64,000 nucleotides of DNA from Saprospiraceae bacterium (lineage in GTDB: Bacteria; Bacteroidota; Bacteroidia; Chitinophagales; Saprospiraceae). The DNA lies in the NCBI GenBank assembly GCA_020627535.1, contig JAHDGU010000014.1:40445-104444 (forward strand). Reading direction: 5' to 3'. Below the pieces are notes generated by a model that was given only the letters and a program-made list of their open reading frames with translations, searched no databases and had not been told where the DNA came from. The position numbers and the translations under genes were made by a program. Positions 25,116 through 33,592 of this stretch are shown one piece after another. Position 1 is the stretch's first letter, and the number at the start of each line of letters is the position of its first letter.

Positions 25116-25138
25116 ATTAGCTCCTGCAATACTGAGAC

Positions 25139-27835
25139 ATGACGTACGACAACTTTACCATCATGGCCCAAGAGGCCATCCTCAAAGCGCAACAGCTCTG
25201 TGGAAAGATGAGCCAACAGGGCGTAGATACTACACATCTTCTTAAGGCAATCCTAGAAACAGACGAGACCATAGGAGAGCGCCTTTTGGCGAAAGCCGGT
25301 GCCAATGTGGATACACTAAAAGATGATCTCGACACCGCGGTAAAGAAGTACCCCAAAGTGCAAGGTGCTGAGAAACAGTATCTCACAGATAGTAGCAACA
25401 AAGCCCTCGCAAGAGCCAAGAGGCAACTCCTAGAATATGGAGATGAGTATATCTCACTCGAGCTGATGATCCTTGGTATACTCCAAGGTCAAGACAAAGG
25501 ATCTGACATCCTTAAGAAAAACAAGATCTCTGAGAAGTCTTATGTAGATGCGATGCTGGAGATGCGGAAAGGACGTAAGGTCACTGATCCGAGTTCGGAT
25601 AGCAATTATGGTGCGCTCAATAAGTTTGGCATCAATCTCAACGAGCGCGCAGAGAGCGGAAAGCTCGATCCGATCGTCGGGCGAGACGAAGAGATCCGGA
25701 GAATACTACACATCCTCAGTCGTCGCAAGAAAAATAATCCCATCCTTGTCGGTGAAGCCGGTGTCGGAAAGACAGCCATCGTCGAAGGTATCGCTTGGCG
25801 AATCGTCAAAGGAGATGTCCCGGAGAATCTCAAGTCCAAGAAAATTTACTCGCTAGACATTGCAGGACTGATTGCAGGTGCGAAGTTCAAGGGTGAATTT
25901 GAGGAGCGTCTCAAGGCAGTCATCAAAGAAGTCAATGCCTCTGATGGTCAGGTAGTCCTATTTGTCGATGAGATACATACCCTTATCGGAGCCGGTGGTG
26001 GTGATGGCGCTATGGATGCAGCCAATATCCTCAAGCCAGCACTCGCTAGAGGTGAGCTCAGGACCATGGGTGCTACCACGCATGACGAGTACCAGAAGTA
26101 TTTTGAAAATGACAAGGCGCTTGTCCGACGCTTCCAGACAGTCTACATCGATGAGCCCAGTATCGGTGATACCGTGTCAATCTTGCGTGGAATCCAAGAC
26201 AAGTACGAGGTCTATCACAAGGTCGAGATCCTTGATGAGGCACTCGTAGCTGCTGCAGAGTTGAGTAACCGCTATATCACTGATCGCTATTTGCCTGACA
26301 AGGCCATAGACCTCATCGATGAAGCTGCCGCCAAATTGAGGCTGGAGCTTGATAGTATCCCAGCCGATATAGATGATCTAGAGCGCAAGGTCAAGCAACT
26401 AGAAATCGAGAAAGAGGCTGTCAAGCGAGAAGGAAATAAGAAAGAGGAAAAAAAGATCGGTGAGGAGCTGGCTGCCGCCAAAAAGAAGCGTGATGAACTG
26501 CGAGGTAAATGGGAGGCAGAGAAAGCCATCATAGATCGTGCATCAGCCATCAATGAAGAAATTGAGAAGTTGGAGCACGAGGCCGATGTAGCAGAGCGCG
26601 AGAGTGACTTCGAGAAAGTCGCAAAGCTTCGCTACGGGAAGATCCAAGATCTCGAGAAAGAGCATGCTGAGATTGAGGAGCAGCTGACTAAATTGCCGGA
26701 AGCCAAGAGATTTACCAAAGAGTCGGTGACCGAACAAGATATCGCAGACGTCGTCGCCAAGTGGACTGGAATACCAGTCCAGAAGATGCTCCAGAGCGAA
26801 AAGGACAAGCTACTCAAACTGGAAGACCAGATCGCTCAGAGGCTCGTCGGGCAGCATGAAGCTGTGACAGCAGTCTGCGACGCCGTTCGTCGAAGCCGCG
26901 CAGGACTTTCTGACGAAAAGCGTCCTATCGGATCGTTTATTTTCCTAGGGCCGACAGGTGTCGGTAAGACTGAGCTAGCAAAAGCATTGGCAGAAGTGCT
27001 CTTCAATGATGAGAACGCGATCACGCGCATAGATATGAGCGAGTACCAAGAGAAGCACACTGTCTCGCGTCTTGTAGGAGCTCCTCCAGGATATGTGGGC
27101 TATGATGAAGGTGGACAGCTCACAGAGGCCGTGCGACGAAGACCATATAGTATCGTGCTCTTAGACGAGATAGAGAAGGCTCATCCAGACACCTTCAATG
27201 TCCTGCTGCAAGTACTAGATGATGGCAGGCTCACCGACAACAAAGGCCGAGAGGCCAACTTCAAGAATACGATCATCATCATGACATCCAATATGGGGGC
27301 GGAAACCATCTTGGAGAATTTCGAAGATCTGGCTGAGGTTGGAGAGAATCATCGCAAAGACATCATCGATACGACCAAGGAAGAAGTTTTTGACGTGCTT
27401 AAAGAAAACTTGAGACCAGAATTTCTCAATCGGATCGATGAGAAAATCATGTTCCTGCCATTGACCAAGGAAGAGATCAAGATCATCGCTGGCTTTCAAC
27501 TCCGCAAGCTCAAAAAGCAACTTGCTAGACAGGAAGTGAGCATCGAGTTTACTGAGGCGTCTATGGATCTTCTTGCTGAACTAGGATATGATCCGCAGTT
27601 TGGCGCAAGACCGCTCAAGCGTGTCATCCAGCAGAAAGTCATTGATCCGCTCAGTCGAAAATTGCTTGCAGGGGACGTGAAAGCTGGTCAGACCATCTAT
27701 GTAGGAGCCGAGAAGTCTGAGTTTACTTTTGGCACAGAAAAGCCAGTGGCCAAGAAGGCAAAAGAACCTAAAAAAGCAACTAAGCAGGCCAAGGAAGATT
27801 CCGACGCGGAAATTCCAGAGGCTGAGAAAGAATAG
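25139..27835 (+). CDS. clpB: ATP-dependent disaggregase ClpB
   Basis: 898-residue HSP100 chaperone that, with DnaK, pulls apart protein aggregates. N-domain repeats at 1-145, NBD1 with Walker A GEAGVGKT (about 205-212) and Walker [11 protein letters not shown], the long coiled-coil M-domain (about 395-530), NBD2 with Walker A GPTGVGKT (about 605-612), and the ClpB-type C-terminal GARPLKR. A Lys/Glu-rich tail of about 35 residues ([16 protein letters not shown]) extends beyond the usual end. No ClpP-binding loop is expected in this family. The gene contains an exact copy of the dispersed 14-mer. Confidence 0.97.
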   Translation: MTYDNFTIMAQEAILKAQQLCGKMSQQGVDTTHLLKAILETDETIGERLLAKAGANVDTLKDDLDTAVKKYPKVQGAEKQYLTDSSNKALARAKRQLLEYGDEYISLELMILGILQGQDKGSDILKKNKISEKSYVDAMLEMRKGRKVTDPSSDSNYGALNKFGINLNERAESGKLDPIVGRDEEIRRILHILSRRKKNNPILVGEAGVGKTAIVEGIAWRIVKGDVPENLKSKKIYSLDIAGLIAGAKFKGEFEERLKAVIKEVNASDGQVVLFVDEIHTLIGAGGGDGAMDAANILKPALARGELRTMGATTHDEYQKYFENDKALVRRFQTVYIDEPSIGDTVSILRGIQDKYEVYHKVEILDEALVAAAELSNRYITDRYLPDKAIDLIDEAAAKLRLELDSIPADIDDLERKVKQLEIEKEAVKREGNKKEEKKIGEELAAAKKKRDELRGKWEAEKAIIDRASAINEEIEKLEHEADVAERESDFEKVAKLRYGKIQDLEKEHAEIEEQLTKLPEAKRFTKESVTEQDIADVVAKWTGIPVQKMLQSEKDKLLKLEDQIAQRLVGQHEAVTAVCDAVRRSRAGLSDEKRPIGSFIFLGPTGVGKTELAKALAEVLFNDENAITRIDMSEYQEKHTVSRLVGAPPGYVGYDEGGQLTEAVRRRPYSIVLLDEIEKAHPDTFNVLLQVLDDGRLTDNKGREANFKNTIIIMTSNMGAETILENFEDLAEVGENHRKDIIDTTKEEVFDVLKENLRPEFLNRIDEKIMFLPLTKEEIKIIAGFQLRKLKKQLARQEVSIEFTEASMDLLAELGYDPQFGARPLKRVIQQKVIDPLSRKLLAGDVKAGQTIYVGAEKSEFTFGTEKPVAKKAKEPKKATKQAKEDSDAEIPEAEKE
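25284..25297 (+). repeat. dispersed 14-mer TTTTGGCGAAAGCC, exact
   Basis: In clpB, sense, encoding LAKA within the N-domain. Confidence 0.8.
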
Positions 27836-27921
27836 GCTCGAACAAAACTGGCAGCGCTTTATTGAAATAAGGAATCTAGGATGTAAGAAACCTTATTGAA
27901 CCATTAAATTCTTGGCTGGAA

Positions 27922-28599
27922 ATGAAGCGTATATTTTTTTTACTAGGTCTTTTTTCGTTCGTGATTTCACTCAGAGGACAGATCAATGTCAGTGTTTCTG
28001 CCGGTCCATCATGGTATAGTACTGAAGCTGATCAGGTCTCAGAGATCTTCTTCTTAGCCGGTGGTGGTGAAGGCCGTAGCAGTTACAATATCTCTCAGGC
28101 GATAGGAGGCTTCAATCTAGGCCTGGGTGTAGGATACGAGTTGAGCGATCGGTGGATGCTACGCTTTCATGGTTTGATCTTCAGCGGCGAGACTACTTAC
28201 TTCGAGGATCGATTTGTCCAGTCTGGAGATATATTTTTTGATGATTTTGATGCTCCAGCAGAGATGCAGACCCTTAATCTAGGCCTGGGTGTAGGATACC
28301 GAGTTTACAAGTCTGACAAGTTATCTCTCGACATGTACATAGGTCCATTTTGGAATCAGCGTACGCATGAGTACATGAACTACCAAGAATATGAAAATAC
28401 TGGCGATGCAATCGTCATCACGAGGAGAGACTTCACTGAGCTTGAGGTCTCCAATCTTGGTGGCTTCTTAGAGGCGAAGCTATTGTATGCTATCACGGAT
28501 CAACTAGATCTCACACTCTCGTCAGCGGCGTTTTTCTTAGATGACGCTGATAACATGTACAATATCCTCTTTGGGGCTCAATATTCCTTAAGCCAATAG
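27922..28599 (+). CDS. outer-membrane beta-barrel protein
   Basis: 225 residues with a signal peptide (RIFFLLGLFSFVISLRGQ) and alternating amphipathic strands ending in NILFGAQYSLSQ, the layout of small Bacteroidota OMP_b-brl porin-like barrels of about eight strands. Two strands are identical (NLGLGVGY) and encoded by an exact 24-nt repeat at 28114 and 28276. Transported substrate, if any, is unknown. A hairpin terminator lies just downstream. Confidence 0.75.
   Translation: MKRIFFLLGLFSFVISLRGQINVSVSAGPSWYSTEADQVSEIFFLAGGGEGRSSYNISQAIGGFNLGLGVGYELSDRWMLRFHGLIFSGETTYFEDRFVQSGDIFFDDFDAPAEMQTLNLGLGVGYRVYKSDKLSLDMYIGPFWNQRTHEYMNYQEYENTGDAIVITRRDFTELEVSNLGGFLEAKLLYAITDQLDLTLSSAAFFLDDADNMYNILFGAQYSLSQ
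28114..28299 (+). repeat. exact 24-nt intragenic direct repeat
   Basis: The 24-nt string beginning AATCTAGGCCTGGGTG and ending GGATAC occurs at 28114-28137 and 28276-28299, 162 bp (54 codons) apart and in the same frame. Both code for NLGLGVGY. Identity at every wobble position suggests a recent duplication or gene conversion between barrel strands, not only protein-level similarity. Confidence 0.85.
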
Positions 28600-28607
28600 A
28601 GGTAGAT

Positions 28608-28639
28608 AGTAGGGGTTGACCTCTTGGGCCAACCCTACT
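28608..28639. terminator. hairpin between convergent genes
   Basis: AGTAGGG-g-TTG pairs with CAA-CCCTACT around a short central loop, between the convergent barrel and haloperoxidase-like genes. The stem is long but the flanking T-run is weak (TTGTAAATAAAG), so it may act as a bidirectional terminator or simply an mRNA end-stabilising hairpin. Confidence 0.6.
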
Positions 28640-28668
28640 TGTAAATAAAGACACTCTACCTTCTATGT

Positions 28669-30057
28669 TTAATTCTCGGATAAATCCATCTGTAATACGC
28701 CCTCGGCAATTTCGTATCCGAGTCTGAGTCCTTCTTCGCAGTCCATCCTGATATGTACGCCAAGAGGGATACGGGAAAAGGCATTTTCTTCGGCCATATC
28801 GCTGAAAGTTGAAAACCTTCTTGGCTCTCCTAGAAATTCTGTGCGACCTTGATGTGTGCGATCAGTGAAATCTGTTGCATCACCAAAAGCATCTATGAAG
28901 ATGCCTGCCGCTGCCGAGGCAAAACATGAGTGTCCTGACGGATACCCAGGAAATGATGGATTGGGCCAAAATACGAGTCGAAATAAATTGGTCTGAAATT
29001 CAGGGTCAATAAATTCATGAATAAAAACATTTGGTCTCATCACCATATGCTCATATTTATAGTGCCAGGTTGCAACTGCTGCATCATTGAGCGAAAATCC
29101 AAGCCGGAGATAGAGTTCTGCAGCTTCATCAAGATTCATACTGTATTGTTCGATCAGTTGATTGGCTATGGCAAATTGACGGGCTGGTGGGCTGATCATC
29201 AAGCCTTCCACATCATCACTCCAAAATTCTGCTATCCATAGTTCTTCGCCTTGTTCTTCGCGCGCTCGATTATTTACTTCGTATACTTCTTGCATCTGTA
29301 AGAAGTACTCAGACCCTGGATTTTCACTATAGTCTATTGGTTCTACTGTGCTTGTCTCATCAATGTCTACAGCAAAAGTTCTGACACTTTCCCAATACGG
29401 AAACAATGCTCTTTCGGGATCGGCAGAATAAGTCCAGAATCCATCTCCTATTGGCGGTTCATAGGAACGTGGCTGTGGATTGGCAAGTTGTTCTAGTGCG
29501 TCGTCATCTGAATTGCTGTAGCTGATAATTCGCTGGGCGACATAGCTTCCCCAATTTTGACTTGCTTGCAGCACAGCTTCTGATTGATTGACACCGAGGT
29601 CGGCCAACTTTTGCTGCTCAAAACTTTCTATGCTTGCAAGTCTGGTGGATTCTAGGCCTGATAAGAAGTGCTCAAGAACTTCAGCATAGGCAGTGTTTAG
29701 GGCAATTTCGAAGTTCGTGGCACTGGAAAATTCTGAGTCGTCCATACTGAGCCCTCTGAGCTGTTCGTCCATGGATGCATGGCTTTCCATACCTGGTACA
29801 AGGACCTCGTAGACAGCAAGATTGATATAAGCCAAGGCTCGAGCAGATCCATTGGGTCGCATACCATAGGTATACTGCTCCAGATCGAGCATGAGATCTG
29901 TCCAGTCTTTGAGTATGTCACTGGTCAGAGAGGCCACATTACTTGGATCAGCGATATCAATTTCTTCTTCATTGATGTCAGGGTCTTCTGAACAAGAGAA
30001 AAAAAGAAATACACAAAAAGACCAAAAAAACAAAGGGCTGAAAATTCGCTTTTTCAT
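28669..30057 (-). CDS. vanadium-dependent haloperoxidase/PAP2-like lipoprotein
   Basis: 462 residues with a lipoprotein signal (FFWSFCVFLFFSCSED). The C-terminal third has the PAP2/vanadium haloperoxidase vanadate-binding signature: GYPSGHSCFASAAAGIF and, later, SRIPLGVHIRMDCEEGLRLG (Ser-Gly-His and the second His). The N-terminal helical region (AYINLAVYEVL) is usual in vanadium-haloperoxidase-related proteins of Bacteroidota. Activity may be haloperoxidase or acid phosphatase; I cannot tell which. It should be anchored facing the periplasm or outside. Confidence 0.85.
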   Translation of the reverse strand: MKKRIFSPLFFWSFCVFLFFSCSEDPDINEEEIDIADPSNVASLTSDILKDWTDLMLDLEQYTYGMRPNGSARALAYINLAVYEVLVPGMESHASMDEQLRGLSMDDSEFSSATNFEIALNTAYAEVLEHFLSGLESTRLASIESFEQQKLADLGVNQSEAVLQASQNWGSYVAQRIISYSNSDDDALEQLANPQPRSYEPPIGDGFWTYSADPERALFPYWESVRTFAVDIDETSTVEPIDYSENPGSEYFLQMQEVYEVNNRAREEQGEELWIAEFWSDDVEGLMISPPARQFAIANQLIEQYSMNLDEAAELYLRLGFSLNDAAVATWHYKYEHMVMRPNVFIHEFIDPEFQTNLFRLVFWPNPSFPGYPSGHSCFASAAAGIFIDAFGDATDFTDRTHQGRTEFLGEPRRFSTFSDMAEENAFSRIPLGVHIRMDCEEGLRLGYEIAEGVLQMDLSEN

Positions 30058-30411
30058 GGTATTGAAGTATTGATGTTAATAATTGAAGTCATGTCGTCGG
30101 TTATGACAAGCTCCGTGATTTCGATTCACACAAATGATGTTTCTCATGCCGCCGGCCGGTCGGCTCAATGAATCAAATGAATGAGGTAGAATTCGATCTA
30201 TACTTCTGAGTTTTGCAATGATGATAGAAATACTAGGCAGTCGGAAGATCCCTCGTGTTTTGTATTAGATTCCAGTTCTTTGTGAATCCTTCGGTTTTTA
30301 TTTTAATTAGCAAAGTCTTGTGAGGGGCTGTTATTTTTTTCTGAAATTATCAGGAGCACATACTTGTGCGGATATACAACTTTGAATCTCTCATTCTTGT
30401 ATCTTCAAATT
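30058..30411. other. intergenic region between divergent genes
   Basis: About 350 bp between the haloperoxidase-like gene and the Rieske gene starts. It is AT-rich in the half next to the Rieske gene, with a GC-rich patch containing the palindrome CCGGCCGG at about 30153. No convincing coding frame, RNA gene or TAnnTTTG box was found, though both promoters must lie here. Confidence 0.5.
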
Positions 30412-31482
30412 GTGATACACGGAGACATTCGACAGGCAGAGACCTTGCCATCTGACTTTTATCAAGATCTGGAGATATTCAATCGCTCCAAAGACAAGGT
30501 CTTCGTGCCGAGTTGGCAGTGGATCGGTACGGATGAGATCTGGCAGTCAGGGATCAATCTGTATCCACTATATCTTCTGGAGCATTTTCTGGACGAGCCG
30601 ATTCTTTTGAGCCAGACAGATGCAGGTGTCCGTTGCATAAGCAATGTGTGCACCCATCGCGGCAATATCATGATTCATCATCCAGGCAAGTCGCGACGCA
30701 TAGTTTGCGGATATCACGGTCGGAGATTTGGGCTTGAAGGCAAGATGGAGCACATGCCAGAGTTTGAGGAAGCACAGGATTTTCCACGAGCCTGTGATCA
30801 TCTTCCACAGTTTGACTTGATGGATTGGCATGGGCACCAGTTCGTGAATCTCCAGGATGGTTTCGATCTGAGGGCTATGCTAGAGATCATGGATCGCAAG
30901 GTGGGTTTTCTACCTATCTCAGATTTCCGACACAATCCAGCAAGCAGTAAAGACTTTCTGGTCCACGCTCACTGGGCGCTTTACTGTGACAATTATCTCG
31001 AGGGATTTCACATCCCATTTGTGCACCATGATCTCAATGCACAGCTTGATTATGGTAGCTATTCGACGCATGAGTATGAGCACATGACCCTGCAGATTGG
31101 TTACTCAAGCGACTCAGGAGATTGCTTTGAGCTTCCTATGGATCACGAAGACCATGGAAAGCGCATATTGGCTTATTATTTCTGGCTATGGCCCAATATG
31201 ATGTTCAATTTCTACCCTTGGGGATTGCAGGTCAATGTGGTCAAGCCTCTTGGGCTCAATCGGACACGCGTCTCATTCATCACCTATGTCTATGAAGAAG
31301 AGCGTTTTGCTGATGGGGTAGAAGCTGCTTCGGACAAGGTGGAGCGCGAAGACGAGTTCGTGGTGGAGAATGTGCATCGAGGACTCAAGTCGCGATACTA
31401 TAAGACCGGCAGGTTTTCACCCAAAAGGGAATCAGGAGTGCATCATTTTCATCGATTGCTGGCGAAGTATCTGGGGTACTAG
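30412..31482 (+). CDS. Rieske 2Fe-2S ring-hydroxylating oxygenase alpha subunit-like
   Basis: About 356 residues. Rieske cluster ligands in CTHRGNIMIHHPGKSRRIVCGYHGRRFG (CxH and CxxH), and the mononuclear iron site in CDNYLEGFHIPFVHHDLN (Asp/His/His region). The order and size match choline-monooxygenase/phenylpropionate-dioxygenase-type alpha subunits. No reductase or ferredoxin gene adjoins it, so electron donors must come from elsewhere. GTG 30412 (MIHGDIRQAETLP) is preferred over TTG 30364 because the extra residues are hydrophobic and unlike the family. Confidence 0.87.
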   Translation: MIHGDIRQAETLPSDFYQDLEIFNRSKDKVFVPSWQWIGTDEIWQSGINLYPLYLLEHFLDEPILLSQTDAGVRCISNVCTHRGNIMIHHPGKSRRIVCGYHGRRFGLEGKMEHMPEFEEAQDFPRACDHLPQFDLMDWHGHQFVNLQDGFDLRAMLEIMDRKVGFLPISDFRHNPASSKDFLVHAHWALYCDNYLEGFHIPFVHHDLNAQLDYGSYSTHEYEHMTLQIGYSSDSGDCFELPMDHEDHGKRILAYYFWLWPNMMFNFYPWGLQVNVVKPLGLNRTRVSFITYVYEEERFADGVEAASDKVEREDEFVVENVHRGLKSRYYKTGRFSPKRESGVHHFHRLLAKYLGY

Positions 31483-31519
31483 GCTTGCATACTGCTGAAT
31501 TAGGGCCTATCTTGTAGAT

Positions 31520-32440
31520 ATGAAACATGCTCCCCTGATAGTCTTTCTCTCGATCTCCTCGGTTTTGTCTTCACAGTCCATCATCGATCAAGGGAATTAT
31601 TGGTTATGTACTGATACCTATCGCCAAACTAGCAATGACATGGCATTTCCGAATCTCTGGGAATTCTTAGTAGAGGGAGATACTATTGTAAATGACACGT
31701 TGTACTCAAAATTGTGGTTGAGATACGCGCGCAGTCTTTGGGGTTCTTCAGACTATGAGTTGATCGCTGGACTCAGGACGGAAAGCTCTGATAGCTTAGT
31801 GTATATGAGAGCTTTCTTTGATACTGATTCTGTAGACTGGAGCAATTTGCATCCCTGCGAAAGCGAAAGCGAATTCCTATTATACGATTTTACGAGAAGA
31901 ACAGATTTTGATCATTGTTCGGGCACAGCGTATGTCGATTCTGAAGTCGACATCACTTTGACAGACACGGTTTTGACCGGAGTAGAAATGCACTTTTGGA
32001 CGCACTTGGGCCCTAGTTACGTAGTTCTAGGTATCGGAAGTACTAGCGGTCTGCTTTCTCCATTACAAGGGGAATTTGAGAATTTCTTAGATCTGCATTG
32101 CTTTACCAATGGTGATGTTACCATAGACTTTAGTCCTTTGACGTGGTATGAGCTTAGAGTCTTTGAATCCTGCGATTGGACAACATCTATCACAAATCTG
32201 TATCTCAAGGACTTTCGCTACGGACCCAACCCTAGCTCTCACAATCTAGAAGTCTCAGGCGTAAGTTCGGGAGATATCCTCATCATATCAGACATGCTTG
32301 GGATACCTTGTCTAGTGCTTGCGCTGAGTGACGGTGAGGAAAACATTGACATCTCTCAACTTTCAAATGGTCAATATCTACTATTTGTCTACTCAGGGGA
32401 GCAGCGATATTTTGCTGGCAAGCTGATGATCCTACACTAG
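31520..32440 (+). CDS. T9SS type A secreted protein, unknown function
   Basis: 306 residues: signal peptide (LIVFLSISSVLSSQ), an unrecognised beta-rich domain of about 200 residues (QGNYWLCTDTYRQTSND...), and a C-terminal T9SS sorting domain (YGPNPSSHNLEVSG, ILIISDMLG, DISQLSNGQYLLFVY, FAGKLMILH). It follows the Rieske gene by 37 bp but export by T9SS makes a shared reaction unlikely. Its 3' end overlaps the convergent gene by 9 bp. Confidence 0.75.
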   Translation: MKHAPLIVFLSISSVLSSQSIIDQGNYWLCTDTYRQTSNDMAFPNLWEFLVEGDTIVNDTLYSKLWLRYARSLWGSSDYELIAGLRTESSDSLVYMRAFFDTDSVDWSNLHPCESESEFLLYDFTRRTDFDHCSGTAYVDSEVDITLTDTVLTGVEMHFWTHLGPSYVVLGIGSTSGLLSPLQGEFENFLDLHCFTNGDVTIDFSPLTWYELRVFESCDWTTSITNLYLKDFRYGPNPSSHNLEVSGVSSGDILIISDMLGIPCLVLALSDGEENIDISQLSNGQYLLFVYSGEQRYFAGKLMILH

Positions 32441-33181
32441 TTGAAGCTCCTCCCAGCGATCTGCTTGTATGATTTTCTCGAGCAGTCTGACTGCCATAGA
32501 ATCTGGCTCGATCCCAAGCACCTTCTCATGTAGCGTCATCTTTGACTGATCCACTTCACCATCAAGCTTGATCTCAGGGAAGCGGTCTAGATAGGCCTGT
32601 GCGTAGAGGTAAGCGCTGAGGTGCATCTGATGTCTAGGTTGAAGAATGCCTGGAATGAGTTGCTCATTGGATATGATCAGGGTGCCATCCTCGATGTCGA
32701 TTTCGGCCGTGTGTACCCTGTCTTCTCTTGGTGTCAAAAACGGATGTTTGTACAAGACGATGCGCTGGTAGTTTTCGTACCACTCTTGGTCCGGATCCTT
32801 GAGCGATAGGAGTACGGCTGGGGCGAGGATAGCCGCGTGGATATCCGTCGGTACATTGCTGATGCCTGGATCGATGAAGTCTGAACTCTGTAGGTAGATA
32901 CTCAGTCTGCGATCAAACAGGTCTTTGTGCTCTGGTGTGAGCGACTTGAGCACTGGAAGTGAGCTGTACAGGAGTCCTTGGATCTCGGGGTCAAGTGCTG
33001 GAGGATTTCTACGCCACCACCACAGATTGATCTGATGCTGAAAGATAAAGAGTACAGTGAGTATGAGCACCGGCGCTATGAGCCACCCACTCAGAGCTTT
33101 TTGATCTTGGAGCAATACGAGATATGCGACGACGCCAAGGATGATGAAGAATGGCGCCATCAAGAGTCTAGAGAAGTTCAT
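32432..33181 (-). CDS. MtfA/M90-like membrane protein lacking the HExxH motif
   Basis: About 249 residues. Two N-terminal membrane segments (LMAPFFIILGVVAYLVLL, LIAPVLILTVLFIFQHQI) precede a domain with the order seen in MtfA (M90) peptidases: LLYSSLPVLKSLTPEHKDLFDRRLSIYLQ, the DIHAAILAPAVLLSL block and IVLYKHPFL. Where MtfA proteins carry the zinc-binding HEFAH, this protein has RHQMHLSAYLYAQAYLD, so metalloprotease activity looks lost. ATG 33181 is preferred over TTG 33220. It may be a scaffold or regulator descended from the peptidase. Confidence 0.6.
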   Translation of the reverse strand: MNFSRLLMAPFFIILGVVAYLVLLQDQKALSGWLIAPVLILTVLFIFQHQINLWWWRRNPPALDPEIQGLLYSSLPVLKSLTPEHKDLFDRRLSIYLQSSDFIDPGISNVPTDIHAAILAPAVLLSLKDPDQEWYENYQRIVLYKHPFLTPREDRVHTAEIDIEDGTLIISNEQLIPGILQPRHQMHLSAYLYAQAYLDRFPEIKLDGEVDQSKMTLHEKVLGIEPDSMAVRLLEKIIQADRWEELQLV

Positions 33182-33228
33182 AGCGTAAAAATAGCGGTGA
33201 GGGAAAGAGGATATTTCCAAAAAGAGTC

Positions 33229-33236
33229 TATTTTTG
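33229..33236 (+). promoter_or_regulatory. -7 promoter box of tRNA-Phe
   Basis: TATTTTTG, a perfect match to the Bacteroidota -7 consensus TAnnTTTG, 15 bp before the tRNA 5' end. No clear -33 TTTG partner is at the expected distance. Confidence 0.5.
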
Positions 33237-33251
33237 CCGACCGTTTTAAGG

Positions 33252-33324
33252 GGTACCTTAGCTCAGTTGGTAGAGCAATGGACTGAAAATCCATGTGTCC
33301 CCAGTTCGAATCTGGGAGGTACCA
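33252..33324 (+). tRNA. tRNA-Phe (GAA)
   Basis: 73 nt with a complete cloverleaf: acceptor GGTACCT / AGGTACC, D-arm GCTC...GAGC, anticodon stem ATGGA / TCCAT with loop CTGAAAA (anticodon GAA, Phe), variable GTGTC, T-arm CCCAG-TTCGAAT-CTGGG and discriminator A. The CCA end is not encoded (ACAAAG follows). Confidence 0.97.
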
Positions 33325-33326
33325 CA

Positions 33327-33360
33327 AAGAAGACCTGACTGCTTGCAGTCGGGTCTTCTT
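33327..33360 (+). terminator. terminator of tRNA-Phe
   Basis: AAGAAGACCTGACT pairs with AGTCGGGTCTTCTT (14 bp, one T-G wobble) around a 6-nt loop, starting 3 bp after the tRNA. It is followed by GTTT. The A-rich 5' arm makes it work on both strands. Confidence 0.85.
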
Positions 33361-33365
33361 GTTTG

Positions 33366-33469
33366 AACCCAATTCGTGCATGACGATTTTCGTCATGACC
33401 TGGTCGATTGAACTAAGTCCTTCACTCAGAGGGTGCTTGATCAAGGGAGCCTAATGCACGAATTGGGTT
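33366..33469 (-). repeat. TIR element copy B (104 bp, short form)
   Basis: Bounded by AACCCAATTCGTGCAT (33366-33381) and TAATGCACGAATTGGGTT (33452-33469), the same termini as copies A and C. The first 23 bp of the minus-strand reading, including TTAGGCT after the terminal repeat, match copy A; the remaining interior is unrelated or deleted, leaving about 70 bp. It lies 5 bp after the tRNA-Phe terminator. It looks like an internally deleted, non-autonomous copy. Confidence 0.7.
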
Positions 33470-33592
33470 GAAGCAGAACATTTAGACGCAAGTCTCCAAA
33501 CCCTTACTTCTCTCACCATAGTCCTCCTACTGACACATCTTCTACGAGAAGCAAGCAACTTTGCGCCACCAAAGAGAGTTGATACTATCACC

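Noticed and set aside
26470..26483. Hairpin-word variant in clpB (GGCTGCCGCCAAAA)
   Set aside because: Two mismatches and a GGCA loop; within reach of chance in a Lys/Ala-rich coiled coil.
27597..27611. Another copy of the dispersed hairpin word in clpB (TTTGGCGCAAGACC)
   Set aside because: It encodes the conserved Clp[10 protein letters not shown] block and does not form the stem.
27866..27897. Inverted repeat AATAAGG / CCTTATT after clpB as a terminator
   Set aside because: 18-nt loop and no following T-run.
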